DNA from: Bacteroidales bacterium UBA4353
GTDB lineage: Bacteria > Bacteroidota > Bacteroidia > Bacteroidales > Paludibacteraceae
NCBI GenBank assembly: GCA_002394025.1
Contig: DGSV01000084.1
Span: forward strand, 1-64,000
Length of the DNA: 64,000 bases
Direction: 5' to 3'
Translations under genes and position numbers: made by a program
Notes under the pieces: generated by a model
What the model was told of the DNA's origin: nothing
What the model saw: only the letters and a program-made list of their open reading frames with translations
The model's database searches: none
In this document: one piece after another, positions 15,851 through 24,850 of the stretch
Position numbering within the stretch: position 1 is the stretch's first letter
Layout of the letters: the number at the start of each line of letters is the position of its first letter

Positions 15851-18091
15851 TCACCCGATAATCTTCCTGCAATCCTCTTCGGTAAGTTTGTGGGCGTCTG
15901 TTTTCTTGGGAATACGGTAGTTCTTGCCTTTATAGCTGATGTAAGGTCCGTAGCGTCCGTTAAGAACCTGTATGTCACCGAATTCGCTGATAACCTTCTG
16001 TGCGTCAGCGGCACGCTTGGCGACTATTATTTCCTCGGCTTGCTCTTGCGTAATCGTGAGAGGATCAAGGTCTTTTGGGATGCTATAAAACACTCCGTCG
16101 TGGCGAACATAAGGACCAAAGCGTCCTTCGTTAACCTGCAGGGGTTTTCCCTCGAAATCTCCTAACTGGCGTGGCAAACGGAATAGTTCGAGAGCTTCTT
16201 CGAGTGTGATACCCTCCAAAGTCTGACCTTTATGCAGGGGAGCGAAAACGGGTTTCTCGTCATCGTTGAGAGCCGATTTTTGGGCTATTAGTCCATAGCG
16301 CCCTATCTTGACGCTGACCTGCTGACCTGTTGCGGGATCCTTGCCAAGAACACGCTCGCCTACATTGCGTTCGGCATGCTCGCTGGCGTCGTCAACGGTC
16401 TGGTGGAAAGGCTTGTAAAACTTATCTATCATACCCGTCCATTGTTCTTTGCCCTCGGCTATGGCGTCAAAATCCTGCTCAACCTGAGCAGTGAAGTTAT
16501 AGTCCATGATAGAGGGAAAATACTGCATAAGGAAGTCGTTGACTATGAAACCAATATCTGTGGGCAATAACTTTCCTTTATCGGCTCCGTAGGTTTCCTG
16601 TTTTGTCTGGTCGGTGATTTTGCCTTTTGATAGCGTGATGATATTTATGTCGCGTTTGCTGCCTGTGACGTTACCGCGTTCGATATATTTTCGTGTTTGT
16701 ATGGTGCTTATCGTAGGCGCGTATGTTGAAGGTCTTCCTATACCCAGTTCTTCCATTTTACGTACGAGAGCCGCTTCGTCATAGCGTGCAGGGGGTTGCG
16801 AGTAACGCTGCTGGGCTTTGATGACGGTGGCATCAAGTTCCATGCCCATAGTTAGGGTTGGCAGACCTTGGTCGCTGTCTGACGTTTCATGCCCATAGAC
16901 TTTCATGAAACCATCGAATGTAACCTGTTCGCCTGTGGCCTGAAATTTATGCTCGGGAGCGGTTATATCAATAGTTGTTTTAAGAACCTGGGCATCAGCC
17001 ATCTGACTGGCTATGGTACGCTGCCAGATGAGTTGGTAGAGACGCTGTTCGTCGGCGGTGCCGTCAATGGTATGGTGGTTGATATATGTTGGTCGTATCG
17101 CTTCGTGCGCTTCTTGGGCACCTTTGCTGTGAGTATTGAACTGGCGCGGGTGGCTATATTGCTCACCAAGGGCTTCGATGATATGTTGCTTGGCGCTATT
17201 GATGGCAAGTGATGAGAGATTTACGGAGTCGGTACGCATATATGTTATCTTTCCTGACTCGTAAAGTGTCTGCGCGACACGCATTGTTCTGCTTACTGTA
17301 AATCCGAGTCTCCGTGCCGCTTCTTGTTGCAGCGTGCTGGTAGTGAATGGTGGTTTGGGACTGCGTTTTCCGGGTTTGCTTTGCACTTCGATAACGAGGA
17401 AACGGAAATCTTTGCACCGTTCCACGAAATCCAACGCCTGCTGCTTGGTGCTGAAACGTGTCGTCAGTTCCGCGGTAAACAAGTTCCCGTCATTTGTCAT
17501 GAAATCCGCAGTAACCCGATATGCCGCTTCGGCATTGAAGGCGCGCACTTCACGTTCGCGGTCAACAATCAGGCGCACCGCAACACTCTGCACGCGACCT
17601 GCCGAAAGACCTGTCTTGACTTTGCGCCACAATACAGGGCTGAGTTCAAAACCCACTATCCTATCAAGCACGCGACGGGCCTGTTGGGCATCAACGAGAT
17701 TGAGATCTATGTCGCGAGGATTGGCTATGGCACGTAAAATAGCGTCTTTGGTAATCTCATGGAACACGATGCGACGGGTATGAGCCTTGTCAAGACCCAA
17801 CTCATCAAACAAATGCCATGAAATAGCTTCTCCCTCACGATCCTCATCGGAGGCAAGCCACACGATGTCAGCGCTTTTGGACTTCTTCTTAAGGTCGGCA
17901 ACAAGACGTTTCTTATCGGGTGACACCTCATAAAGAGGTTTATAATTATCGTTGAAATCAATGCCGAGACCTTTTTCACTCAAATCGCGGATATGACCCT
18001 GACTGGAGGTCACATCATAGTCACTGCCCAGAAAACGCTGAATGGTCTTGGCTTTAGCCGGAGACTCTACTATCACTAAATTCTTTGCCAT
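15851..18091 (-). CDS. topA: DNA topoisomerase I (type IA)
   Basis: A 746-residue topoisomerase. The Toprim domain is N-terminal (LVIVESPAKAKTIQRFLG; DEDREGEAISWHL), and the active-site tyrosine lies in ITYMRTDSVNLS near residue 286. The C-terminus has Topo_C repeats (EGRFGPYVRHDGVFYSIP; GRYGPYISYKGKNYRIP) instead of Cys4 zinc fingers, as in other Bacteroidetes enzymes. It relaxes negative supercoils. A -7 box TAACTTTG lies at 18151-18158, giving a leader of roughly 50 nt, so it has its own promoter although tatD lies just upstream on the same strand. Confidence 0.97.
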   Translation of the reverse strand: MAKNLVIVESPAKAKTIQRFLGSDYDVTSSQGHIRDLSEKGLGIDFNDNYKPLYEVSPDKKRLVADLKKKSKSADIVWLASDEDREGEAISWHLFDELGLDKAHTRRIVFHEITKDAILRAIANPRDIDLNLVDAQQARRVLDRIVGFELSPVLWRKVKTGLSAGRVQSVAVRLIVDREREVRAFNAEAAYRVTADFMTNDGNLFTAELTTRFSTKQQALDFVERCKDFRFLVIEVQSKPGKRSPKPPFTTSTLQQEAARRLGFTVSRTMRVAQTLYESGKITYMRTDSVNLSSLAINSAKQHIIEALGEQYSHPRQFNTHSKGAQEAHEAIRPTYINHHTIDGTADEQRLYQLIWQRTIASQMADAQVLKTTIDITAPEHKFQATGEQVTFDGFMKVYGHETSDSDQGLPTLTMGMELDATVIKAQQRYSQPPARYDEAALVRKMEELGIGRPSTYAPTISTIQTRKYIERGNVTGSKRDINIITLSKGKITDQTKQETYGADKGKLLPTDIGFIVNDFLMQYFPSIMDYNFTAQVEQDFDAIAEGKEQWTGMIDKFYKPFHQTVDDASEHAERNVGERVLGKDPATGQQVSVKIGRYGLIAQKSALNDDEKPVFAPLHKGQTLEGITLEEALELFRLPRQLGDFEGKPLQVNEGRFGPYVRHDGVFYSIPKDLDPLTITQEQAEEIIVAKRAADAQKVISEFGDIQVLNGRYGPYISYKGKNYRIPKKTDAHKLTEEDCRKIIG

Positions 18092-18150
18092 AGATAAGAT
18101 GTTATAGGTTTGTTAACGGTACAAAAAATATGTCGCCGTTTTTCGGACTG

Positions 18151-18158
18151 CAAAGTTA
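18151..18158 (-). promoter_or_regulatory. -7 box of topA
   Basis: Minus-strand TAACTTTG, 59 nt before the topA ATG. A TTTG lies only 12 nt upstream of it, closer than the usual 19-20 nt, so the -33 element is uncertain. Confidence 0.6.
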
Positions 18159-18216
18159 TTACTTTTTTACCAAACACACAACGACATTATTTGTTTTGTT
18201 GTTATTGTGGACTATG

Positions 18217-18978
18217 TCAGAGTTTCAGCAGTCGTTTTGCATTGTTGTCAGTCCGCGCTGATACCTCTTCAGGTGTTATGTCGAATACTTCGGCTATCTT
18301 TTGCGCCACGAGTGTGAGGTATGCGCTTTCGTTGCGCTGTCCGCGATGCGGTGTTGGCGCGAGGTATGGCGCGTCGGTTTCCAGCAGCAGCCTGTCAAGT
18401 CCAAGAGACGGCAATATTCCCGGCAGTTTGGCATTCTTGAAGGTCACCACACCGCCTATGCCGAAGTAAAAATCGCCGCATTTGAGTATCTCCCGCGCCC
18501 ACTCGGCACTACCGGAATAGCAGTGCATAACACCCCTCAAACGACTCGACTTATGTTCTTGGAGTATTTGCAAAGTGTCGGCAAAAGCATCACGGCTGTG
18601 AATAAGCAGAGGAAGGTCGTAGTCCAACGCCCAACGTATCTGCTGACGGAAAGCCTCGCGCTGCTCGGCGGCACGTGATGTATCAAAGTGATAATCAAGC
18701 CCAACCTCGCCTATGGCTATCCATCGGCGGCTTTTCAGACCTTGCTCCACCCATGACATCTGTGCCGCAAGGTCCGTGAGCTCCTCGGGCTGCAAACCTA
18801 TCGAGGCATAGCAATAATCGGGATACTGCGCCTCGACGTGAAGCATGGCGTCATACTCTTTCTCGCTGACGCTGGCAAGCACCATGGCGCTCACGCCCAC
18901 GGCGCGGGCACGGGACACCACGGCATCCCTGTCAGTATCAAAATCAGGGTCGTAAAGATGAATATGGGTATCTATCAT
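18217..18978 (-). CDS. TatD family metal-dependent hydrolase
   Basis: A 253-residue TIM-barrel hydrolase with the full TatD metal-ligand set: MIDTHIHLYDPDF, GEVGLDYHFD, LLIHSRDAF, MHCYSGS and LETDAPYLAP. Family members are 3'-5' exonucleases or deoxyribonucleases acting on damaged DNA. It is the last gene of the operon starting at 21563; its ATG overlaps the stop of the preceding lipoprotein gene by 4 nt. Sitting two genes below nth, a DNA repair glycosylase, fits a repair or turnover role. Confidence 0.93.
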   Translation of the reverse strand: MIDTHIHLYDPDFDTDRDAVVSRARAVGVSAMVLASVSEKEYDAMLHVEAQYPDYCYASIGLQPEELTDLAAQMSWVEQGLKSRRWIAIGEVGLDYHFDTSRAAEQREAFRQQIRWALDYDLPLLIHSRDAFADTLQILQEHKSSRLRGVMHCYSGSAEWAREILKCGDFYFGIGGVVTFKNAKLPGILPSLGLDRLLLETDAPYLAPTPHRGQRNESAYLTLVAQKIAEVFDITPEEVSARTDNNAKRLLKL

Positions 18979-19913
18979 TTTTCAGAGAAAGTTACCAAAC
19001 CTTTGGCGGCATACCGCTCGCAATTATCGGCAAGCAAACGAAGCAGACCGGCACGGAAATCATCATAATGCTCCGGATGCTCTGTGCCCATCGCGGATAT
19101 GAAACCTTGGTCATATTCAACACGCATCTGGAACCACTCGCTATTGTTGTAGTCCTCGGCGGCTTTATCATAATCAATCCATTGAATAATCTCGCACCGC
19201 TTGGCAAGTGCCTCTATCTCGTTCCAGCAGAATTGAGCGTCAGGCACGGAACCCGACAAGTAGCCATGGGTATCCGGCTGCCAGAACTCGCCGCTATAGT
19301 CATCAATAGTGATGCTTACCGAAGTGTCGGCGCTGTCACGGGAGAGTCGTAACTCAAAGCGGTTACCGCCCGACTTGCCTTTCTGAATAAAATTGATCCA
19401 TACATATTGCAGCTTGTCGCCTATTCCGCGCGATATCTTCATCTGGCGGTATTTTTCTTTCACTTGGTCCAAATAAGGTTTCATGACATCATACATGTCA
19501 TCACGGAAATCACGATAACCATCGGGCCACATATTTGAGCCGTGAGCCGACATGCTTCTGCCGTCATCGAAACTTACATAGAGCGAGAAGCCCCAACCGT
19601 CCAACACATAGCGGTTGACGCCGTCAAAGCCGTCCCAGTTTTGCACATTGTGCTTGCGGCACAACTGCGTAAGACTGTCGAGAACCACGGCAGGCAAGGT
19701 ATCGGTCATGACGTCATAGGCGGGCAGCAGCATATCCTCATACTTGATGGTCACGACATCGCCGTCCACCGCGACTTTGAAATTATGACTATCACCGCCT
19801 ATGCTGCCGTTATAGTAGAATTCAAAAGATTTAACGCGACCTTCATAGGACGGTTTACCGGAACATGAAGAGAAAAAATTGAATAGCGCCATAAGAATTA
19901 ATAATTTTTTCAT
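18975..19913 (-). CDS. lipoprotein with two tandem homologous domains, unknown function
   Basis: About 312 residues. The start chosen is the ATG at 19913 (MKKLLILMALFNFFSSCSGK), because it gives a lipoprotein signal (Cys near 17) and a 4-nt overlap with the stop of nth; a longer reading frame to 20030 would run inside nth. The protein appears to contain two related halves. The first has NVQNWDGFD, GWGFSLYVSFDDGRSMSAHGSN and YRDFRDDM. The second has IIQWIDYDK, WFQMRVEYDQGFISAMGTEHP and YDDFRAGLL. This suggests an internal duplication of a roughly 140-residue domain. I do not recognise a named function. It is the fourth gene of the FKBP-Rieske-nth-lipoprotein-tatD operon. Confidence 0.8.
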   Translation of the reverse strand: MKKLLILMALFNFFSSCSGKPSYEGRVKSFEFYYNGSIGGDSHNFKVAVDGDVVTIKYEDMLLPAYDVMTDTLPAVVLDSLTQLCRKHNVQNWDGFDGVNRYVLDGWGFSLYVSFDDGRSMSAHGSNMWPDGYRDFRDDMYDVMKPYLDQVKEKYRQMKISRGIGDKLQYVWINFIQKGKSGGNRFELRLSRDSADTSVSITIDDYSGEFWQPDTHGYLSGSVPDAQFCWNEIEALAKRCEIIQWIDYDKAAEDYNNSEWFQMRVEYDQGFISAMGTEHPEHYDDFRAGLLRLLADNCERYAAKGLVTFSEK

Positions 19914-20563
19914 AATATTGTGTGTTTTTTTTGAAGTTGTTTCCAAAACCTGCATACCGCTGTCAGCGCGCAGGCGCCGCATTGAGGTTTTCGCGCCATG
20001 CATACATACCTGCCGTGCAGCAGCAACCAATGGTGCGCATCACCCCACATATCGCGCGGTATATGCTTGCATAGCTGCCGTTCCGTATCCTGCGGACCTC
20101 GGCTGCCGGTGGTTAATCCTAACCTCTCCGCGACACGAAACACATGAGTGTCAACGGGCATTGCCGGCTCACCGAAAGCCACCACAAGCATCACGCTCGC
20201 CGTTTTATGTCCCACACCGGGCAGACTTTCCAACGACGCCCTGTCGCGGGGAACATCACCTCCGTAATCGCTCACAAGACGACGACTCATGGCCGACAAA
20301 TGGGCTGCCTTACTATTGGGATACGACACGCTGGAAACATATTGCAATATGTCATCCACAGACGCCAATGCCATGGCATGCGGCGTGGGGTAAGCGGCAA
20401 AAAGACGAGGCGTGACAAGGTTCACGCGCTTATCGGTACACTGAGCCGAAAGCATTACGGCAACAAGCAGTTCAAAGGCATTATGCCACACAAGTTCGCT
20501 ATCATAATGACCTTGTGAACTAAAATAGTCCAACACATAACTATAGCGCTGAGCCGTTGTCAT
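19910..20563 (-). CDS. nth: endonuclease III
   Basis: A 217-residue base-excision repair glycosylase/AP lyase. The helix-hairpin-helix LPGVGHKTASVM carries the catalytic Lys120, and Asp138 lies in PVDTHVFRVAERLGL, the same numbering as the E. coli enzyme. The [4Fe-4S] cluster ligands are Cys188, 195, 198 and 204 with the canonical C-x6-C-x2-C-x5-C spacing. It removes oxidised pyrimidines. It overlaps its neighbours by 4 nt on both sides, between two lipoprotein genes. All key residues are present. Confidence 0.97.
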   Translation of the reverse strand: MTTAQRYSYVLDYFSSQGHYDSELVWHNAFELLVAVMLSAQCTDKRVNLVTPRLFAAYPTPHAMALASVDDILQYVSSVSYPNSKAAHLSAMSRRLVSDYGGDVPRDRASLESLPGVGHKTASVMLVVAFGEPAMPVDTHVFRVAERLGLTTGSRGPQDTERQLCKHIPRDMWGDAHHWLLLHGRYVCMARKPQCGACALTAVCRFWKQLQKKHTIL

Positions 20564-21012
20564 TTCAAACTTACTATCAACGTGTTACCATAGAGCGATG
20601 TTACGTATCGCTTAAGGGGTTCTTTGGAAATACCTTCCATGGGATATCCGAGCCCGAAAGTAATGTCATAGCGTTCGCCGCAAACAGCACAGGTGAGAAC
20701 TCCGGCATCATCGGGCTCTACGCGAACATCACGCTTTGCCTCAACAGGACAAGCAAGGTCAAAAGCCACGTACTTACCCTCAAGAGTCGTATAAACTATC
20801 ACACCTCCGAAACCAATACGATCCACAGCATAGCGAGGCTCGGAAAATATGATGTACTCATTATAGGAATTGGCAAACAAAGGATATTGCGAGACAAGAT
20901 TCAACTCCAAATGCACCGACACATCAGGTATCGAAGAACGATAAATATCGTTCTCACAACCCGCCAGCGACAATGCCAATAAGCAACAAACGATATATGC
21001 CCGCTTCATCAT
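20560..21012 (-). CDS. Rieske-like lipoprotein lacking the histidine ligands
   Basis: A 150-residue protein with a lipoprotein signal (LALSLAGC, lipid Cys19). The fold resembles a Rieske domain, with VAFDLACPVE (Cys88) and VLTCAVCGERYDI (Cys108, Cys111) at the two ligand loops. Canonical Rieske proteins have C-x-H and C-x-x-H; here both histidine positions are replaced (Val90 and Cys111), leaving three cysteines. Similar Cys-only relatives are annotated in Bacteroidetes as ferredoxin-like or nitrite-reductase-small-subunit-like proteins. Whether any cluster binds is unknown. It overlaps the FKBP isomerase upstream and nth downstream by 4 nt each. Periplasm-facing lipid anchoring is inferred from the signal. 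Confidence 0.75.
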   Translation of the reverse strand: MMKRAYIVCCLLALSLAGCENDIYRSSIPDVSVHLELNLVSQYPLFANSYNEYIIFSEPRYAVDRIGFGGVIVYTTLEGKYVAFDLACPVEAKRDVRVEPDDAGVLTCAVCGERYDITFGLGYPMEGISKEPLKRYVTSLYGNTLIVSLK

Positions 21013-21563
21013 AATTCGCGGCTAAGAAGTTTGACACGGAATATGAGAGTGCTGTAGGGAGGTATGTAATTCTTATAACCCGGCGAACTATTGCCGTCCT
21101 TGCCATAGGCAAGACCTTGGGGTATGAAAAATATCGCCTGACCCGGCACACGCATCTTGAGCAAACCCTCCTGCATACCCTTAATAAGGCTACCAACCTC
21201 AAGACTGCTGCTCTGGGTATGGTTAAAAGGTATGGTTACCAACTGATTGACAAAATCTGTTCCGGAAAAATCCACCGCATTACGGTCTGTAGAGTCAAAC
21301 ACATGACCATCGATGAGCACACCTGTGTATTGAATCGTGACGTAACCTGTCTTGTTGGGACGACTCTCGGTGGGCAAACCCTCATTTATAACAAGGTACT
21401 GCACCCCCGACGGCAGAACGTGGAAATTAGGGTCGTCGGCATAACGACGGGCATTGTTTTCAAGCCATACGGCATTAACGGTCTTCCAGTCAAGAGTCTC
21501 ATCATGCTTGCAGCCGGCAAAAAACAATAGTGACAAAACAATGAGAATATGATAATGTTTCAT
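21009..21563 (-). CDS. FKBP-type peptidyl-prolyl isomerase lipoprotein
   Basis: A 184-residue protein with a lipoprotein signal (LLFFAGC, Cys18) and a C-terminal FKBP domain. Recognisable elements are GYVTIQYTGVLIDGHVFDST, PFNH, SLIKGMQEGLLKMRVPGQAIFFIP, LAYG and PPYSTLIFRVKLL. It should catalyse prolyl cis-trans isomerisation in the periplasm and resembles the GldI-like FKBP lipoproteins of the phylum. It is the first gene of a five-gene operon with 4-nt overlaps throughout, driven by the promoter at 21595-21625. Confidence 0.92.
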   Translation of the reverse strand: MKHYHILIVLSLLFFAGCKHDETLDWKTVNAVWLENNARRYADDPNFHVLPSGVQYLVINEGLPTESRPNKTGYVTIQYTGVLIDGHVFDSTDRNAVDFSGTDFVNQLVTIPFNHTQSSSLEVGSLIKGMQEGLLKMRVPGQAIFFIPQGLAYGKDGNSSPGYKNYIPPYSTLIFRVKLLSREL

Positions 21564-21594
21564 AAATACTTTGGTATAGGACTATAAATTTCCA

Positions 21595-21625
21595 CAAAGT
21601 TACGTTTTTTTTGTTAATACGCAAA
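21595..21625 (-). promoter_or_regulatory. promoter of the FKBP-nth-tatD operon (interlocked with aroE promoter)
   Basis: Minus strand: -33 TTTG (21622-21625), a 19-nt spacer, -7 TAACTTTG (21595-21602). Its -33 lies inside the spacer of the opposing aroE promoter. Confidence 0.85.
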
Positions 21626-21640
21626 AAAAGCGTAACTTTG
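21610..21640 (+). promoter_or_regulatory. promoter of aroE (interlocked with FKBP operon promoter)
   Basis: Plus strand: -33 TTTG (21610-21613), a 19-nt spacer, -7 TAACTTTG (21633-21640). The aroE ATG begins 8 nt after the box, so the transcript is probably leaderless or nearly so. The two promoters form an inverted repeat with outer arms CAAAGTTACG and CGTAACTTTG. Confidence 0.85.
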
Positions 21641-21647
21641 TAGCATT

Positions 21648-22400
21648 ATGCGTTACTACGGCATCATCGGTCATCCTGTTGACCACTCTATGTCTGCTGA
21701 CTATTTCACACGCTTCTTTGCCGACAATGGTATTGAGGCTGTATATCAGCGTTTTGACGTTCCGGAAACATCACAACTCGAGGCTGTGATACGCCATGGG
21801 CAACTTGCCGGCGCCAACGTCACCATTCCGCACAAAATCCACGTGATGAACATCGTTGACACCCTATCGGACGAAGCACGGGAAATAGGTGCCGTAAACG
21901 TCCTCAAAATACTGCGCGAAGGCGATGATATTCGCGTGTTGGGCTTCAATACCGATGCACTGGGATTTCGCGACAGCATAGCTCCCAGACTCGGCGCACG
22001 CCGCAAAGCACTACTATTCGGCACCGGAGGAGGAGCTAAAGCAGTGGCTTACGCACTGAAAACATTGGGAATAGAATACACCATAGTAAGCCGAACACCA
22101 CAACAGGGACAAATAGCATATCAAGAACTAACAGAAGACATCATAGCCGATAACCTCATAATTATCAATGCCACACCGCTCGGCATGGCAGGGCAATGGG
22201 AAGGAAAAAGCATCGACATACCACTGCACGCCATAGGCAAACAACACCTCGTGTATGACATCATACACACCCCGAAAATGACACCACTCATGCTCAATGC
22301 CAAGCAACAGGGCGCACAAGTGGTCGGGGGCACAGACATGTTCCTCAGACAAGCCGAGGCAACATGGAAAATATGGAATAACGACAACCTGAAATTATGA
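21648..22400 (+). CDS. aroE: shikimate dehydrogenase
   Basis: A 250-residue AroE. The substrate half has YGIIGHPVDHSMSADYFTRFF (the usual Ser pair region) and GANVTIPHK with the catalytic Lys; the NADP half has LLFGTGGGAKAVAYAL and ends with the GGTDMFLRQAEATWKIW motif. It reduces 3-dehydroshikimate to shikimate in aromatic amino acid synthesis. aroB, an earlier step, lies elsewhere in the window at 54426-55478. It starts a plus-strand run; its stop overlaps the DUF4831 gene by 4 nt. Confidence 0.96.
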   Translation: MRYYGIIGHPVDHSMSADYFTRFFADNGIEAVYQRFDVPETSQLEAVIRHGQLAGANVTIPHKIHVMNIVDTLSDEAREIGAVNVLKILREGDDIRVLGFNTDALGFRDSIAPRLGARRKALLFGTGGGAKAVAYALKTLGIEYTIVSRTPQQGQIAYQELTEDIIADNLIIINATPLGMAGQWEGKSIDIPLHAIGKQHLVYDIIHTPKMTPLMLNAKQQGAQVVGGTDMFLRQAEATWKIWNNDNLKL

Positions 22401-23410
22401 AGAAATATATAACAACCATCATATTTTTAGCAACCTGCATAGCAGCCGCAGCCGCCGACATACCACAAGGTACACCCCTCGTGCGATACTCACTGCCCAG
22501 GACCATGGTCACGGCACACGTCAAATACGAACGGGTGGAACAACAACCTGGAATATTCTACCAGTATGCGGAACGCTATTTGGGAAACGTAAATGTCATC
22601 ACGGAAAATAACGTTCAATACCGATTGGTAAGCGTTGACATCAAAGCCAAAGCCGTGGCTGACAGCGCAAAAACATACACACTAAACATCGAAAAAATAC
22701 TGCCGGATATCGTCCTCAACAAAAAAGGCATTATTTTTGCAATAGGCTCATCATGCCCACCACTGCCGGCACCCCAAAAACGCGAAACCGATAATGCGCA
22801 GGCAAAAAAGCACGAGCCCCTGCTGCCACCGCTCACCGAAGAACAACTACGAGCCGGAAGTATGGCGAAAATGGCGGAAAGCACGGCAAAACTCATCTAC
22901 CGCCTCAGGGAAGAACGCGTAAACCTCATTGCCGGAGAGACAGAAGTAGCTGACGGAGAGGCACTGAAAACTATGCTCCGAAAGCTCGACGACACGGAAA
23001 AACAGCTCACCGACCTCTTTACGGGTACAACAAGCGTCACATGTCTCAACGCTGAAGTACCATGCAATATCGAACAAGACACAAAACACTCTATACTATT
23101 CCGTTTCAGCAAATACAGCGGTGTGACGCAACCCGAAGACCTTGCCGGAGAAGCGGTATTCATCGATGTCACGGCACAAAAAGTAAACGCCACAACACCC
23201 GATAAGACACCCAAAATCGGCGAAGCAATATACTATAACATCCCCGGAAGTGCCACCATTAGCGTCTATACCGTAGATCAAAAACTGGTAACAAAGACCG
23301 TCAACGCAGCTCAACACGGACCCGCGGTACCACTGCCACTCAACACCATCAAAGACGGCAAAACAATAACCTACGACGTCAACACAGGAGCCATAATAAG
23401 CATACAATAA
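22397..23410 (+). CDS. DUF4831 family exported protein
   Basis: A 337-residue protein with a signal peptide ending about residue 20 (ATCIAAAAA). The N-terminal segment GTPLVRYSLPRTMVTAHVKYERVEQQPGIFYQYAERYLG is characteristic of the Bacteroidetes family DUF4831. A helical stretch follows (AKMAESTAKLIYRLREERVNLIAGE), then a beta-rich C-terminal half. No enzyme motif is visible and the function is unknown. The ATG overlaps the aroE stop by 4 nt, and pdxJ starts 6 nt after its stop, so it is embedded in the operon. Confidence 0.88.
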   Translation: MKKYITTIIFLATCIAAAAADIPQGTPLVRYSLPRTMVTAHVKYERVEQQPGIFYQYAERYLGNVNVITENNVQYRLVSVDIKAKAVADSAKTYTLNIEKILPDIVLNKKGIIFAIGSSCPPLPAPQKRETDNAQAKKHEPLLPPLTEEQLRAGSMAKMAESTAKLIYRLREERVNLIAGETEVADGEALKTMLRKLDDTEKQLTDLFTGTTSVTCLNAEVPCNIEQDTKHSILFRFSKYSGVTQPEDLAGEAVFIDVTAQKVNATTPDKTPKIGEAIYYNIPGSATISVYTVDQKLVTKTVNAAQHGPAVPLPLNTIKDGKTITYDVNTGAIISIQ

Positions 23411-23416
23411 AGTGAC

Positions 23417-24133
23417 ATGACCAACCTCAGCGTAAATATCAACAAGATAGCCACCCTGCGTAATGCCCGAGGCGGTAACATGCCCGACCTGCTGCACATG
23501 GCAACACTATGCCAACAATTCGGAGCACAAGGCATTACCGTACATCCACGACCCGACGAAAGGCACATACGCTATAACGACGTCAGACAACTCAAACCTC
23601 TTATAACCACGGAATTCAACATCGAGGGCTACCCATCGGAAAACTTCCTGAAACTCATAGAAGAAGTACACCCCGATCAAGTAACACTCGTCCCTGACGC
23701 ACCGGGCGACATAACATCACATGCCGGATGGAAAGTGACAGATAATATGTCTATGCTCACCGAAATCGTGGCACGACTCCACGAAGCGCAATGCCGGGTG
23801 AGCATATTCGTGGACCCCGATAGCCGACAAGTGGAAGCCGCGGCTAAGACAAAAGCCGACCGCATAGAACTATACACGGAACCCTATGCCTCGGCATTCG
23901 CCAAAGGACAAGACAATATCAACATATATCGCGACGCGGCCCAAACAGCTGTGGAATGCCTGCTCGGTGTCAATGCCGGACACGACCTTAACCAAGACAA
24001 CCTCGGCAAATTCTACCACGCCATGCCCCGACTCGATGAAGTATCAATAGGGCACGCTCTGATTTGCGAAGCGTTGCTGCAAGGACTAAAGACAACAATC
24101 AACAACTATCGAAAAATACTAACCGATAACTAA
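23417..24133 (+). CDS. pdxJ: pyridoxine 5'-phosphate synthase
   Basis: A 238-residue TIM-barrel protein with [76 protein letters not shown] and SIGHAL, the standard PdxJ sequence of motifs. It condenses 1-deoxyxylulose 5-phosphate with aminoacetone phosphate in vitamin B6 synthesis. It precedes the exbB-exbD-tonB group by 15 nt, an order often kept in Bacteroidales. Confidence 0.97.
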   Translation: MTNLSVNINKIATLRNARGGNMPDLLHMATLCQQFGAQGITVHPRPDERHIRYNDVRQLKPLITTEFNIEGYPSENFLKLIEEVHPDQVTLVPDAPGDITSHAGWKVTDNMSMLTEIVARLHEAQCRVSIFVDPDSRQVEAAAKTKADRIELYTEPYASAFAKGQDNINIYRDAAQTAVECLLGVNAGHDLNQDNLGKFYHAMPRLDEVSIGHALICEALLQGLKTTINNYRKILTDN

Positions 24134-24148
24134 TAATTATAACCGATA

Positions 24149-24847
24149 ATGAATTTTCTTCTCATCCAACAAGCTGCGGAAGACATTGCCGCAGTACCTG
24201 AAAGCGCTGTAGAAGCCGCTGCGGAACCCATGAACCTCTGGCAAATGGCTATGTACGGAGGACCAATAATGATAGTGCTCGCGCTAATGTTCGCACTCGC
24301 CGTGTACATATTCATCGAACGACTTGTAACCCTCAAAAAAGCCAAAGAAGAGGACAAGAGCTTCATGAACCGCATTAAAGACTATATCCACGACGGAAAA
24401 ATAGAATCAGCAATAAACCTGTGCCACGAAACTGACACACCATCAGCGCACATGGTCGAGAAAGGTATCAGCCGTATCGGAAGACCCATGTCAGACGTGC
24501 TCGTGGCGATAGAAAACGTAGGAAATATCGAAGTGCAAAGACTCGAAAAAGGTATGGTAACAATGGCAACGATATCCGGCGGAGCTCCTATGCTCGGATT
24601 TCTTGGCACAGTAACGGGTATGGTGAGCACATTCTATAACATGGCGGCTACAGGCGGCGGAACGATAGATATCAGCACTCTGTCAGAAGGTATGTACCAA
24701 GCCATGGTGACAACAGTGGGTGGCCTAATCGTGGGCATTATAGCCTACTTCGCATATAACTACCTCACATCAAGAATACAAACGGTGGTTAATATCCTTG
24801 AGTCACGAACCATGGAATTCCTCGACCTGCTCAACGAACCGGCATAA
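24149..24847 (+). CDS. exbB: MotA/TolQ/ExbB proton channel protein
   Basis: A 232-residue inner-membrane protein with three membrane helices: about 36-55 (GGPIMIVLALMFALAVYIFI), about 140-165 (SGGAPMLGFLGTVTGMVSTF) and about 185-207 (TVGGLIVGIIAYFAYNYL). The large cytoplasmic loop between the first two is typical. With ExbD it forms the proton channel that energises TonB-dependent outer-membrane transport. It may equally be called TolQ; the TonB-like protein two genes on favours ExbB. Confidence 0.93.
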   Translation: MNFLLIQQAAEDIAAVPESAVEAAAEPMNLWQMAMYGGPIMIVLALMFALAVYIFIERLVTLKKAKEEDKSFMNRIKDYIHDGKIESAINLCHETDTPSAHMVEKGISRIGRPMSDVLVAIENVGNIEVQRLEKGMVTMATISGGAPMLGFLGTVTGMVSTFYNMAATGGGTIDISTLSEGMYQAMVTTVGGLIVGIIAYFAYNYLTSRIQTVVNILESRTMEFLDLLNEPA

Positions 24848-24850
24848 TAA

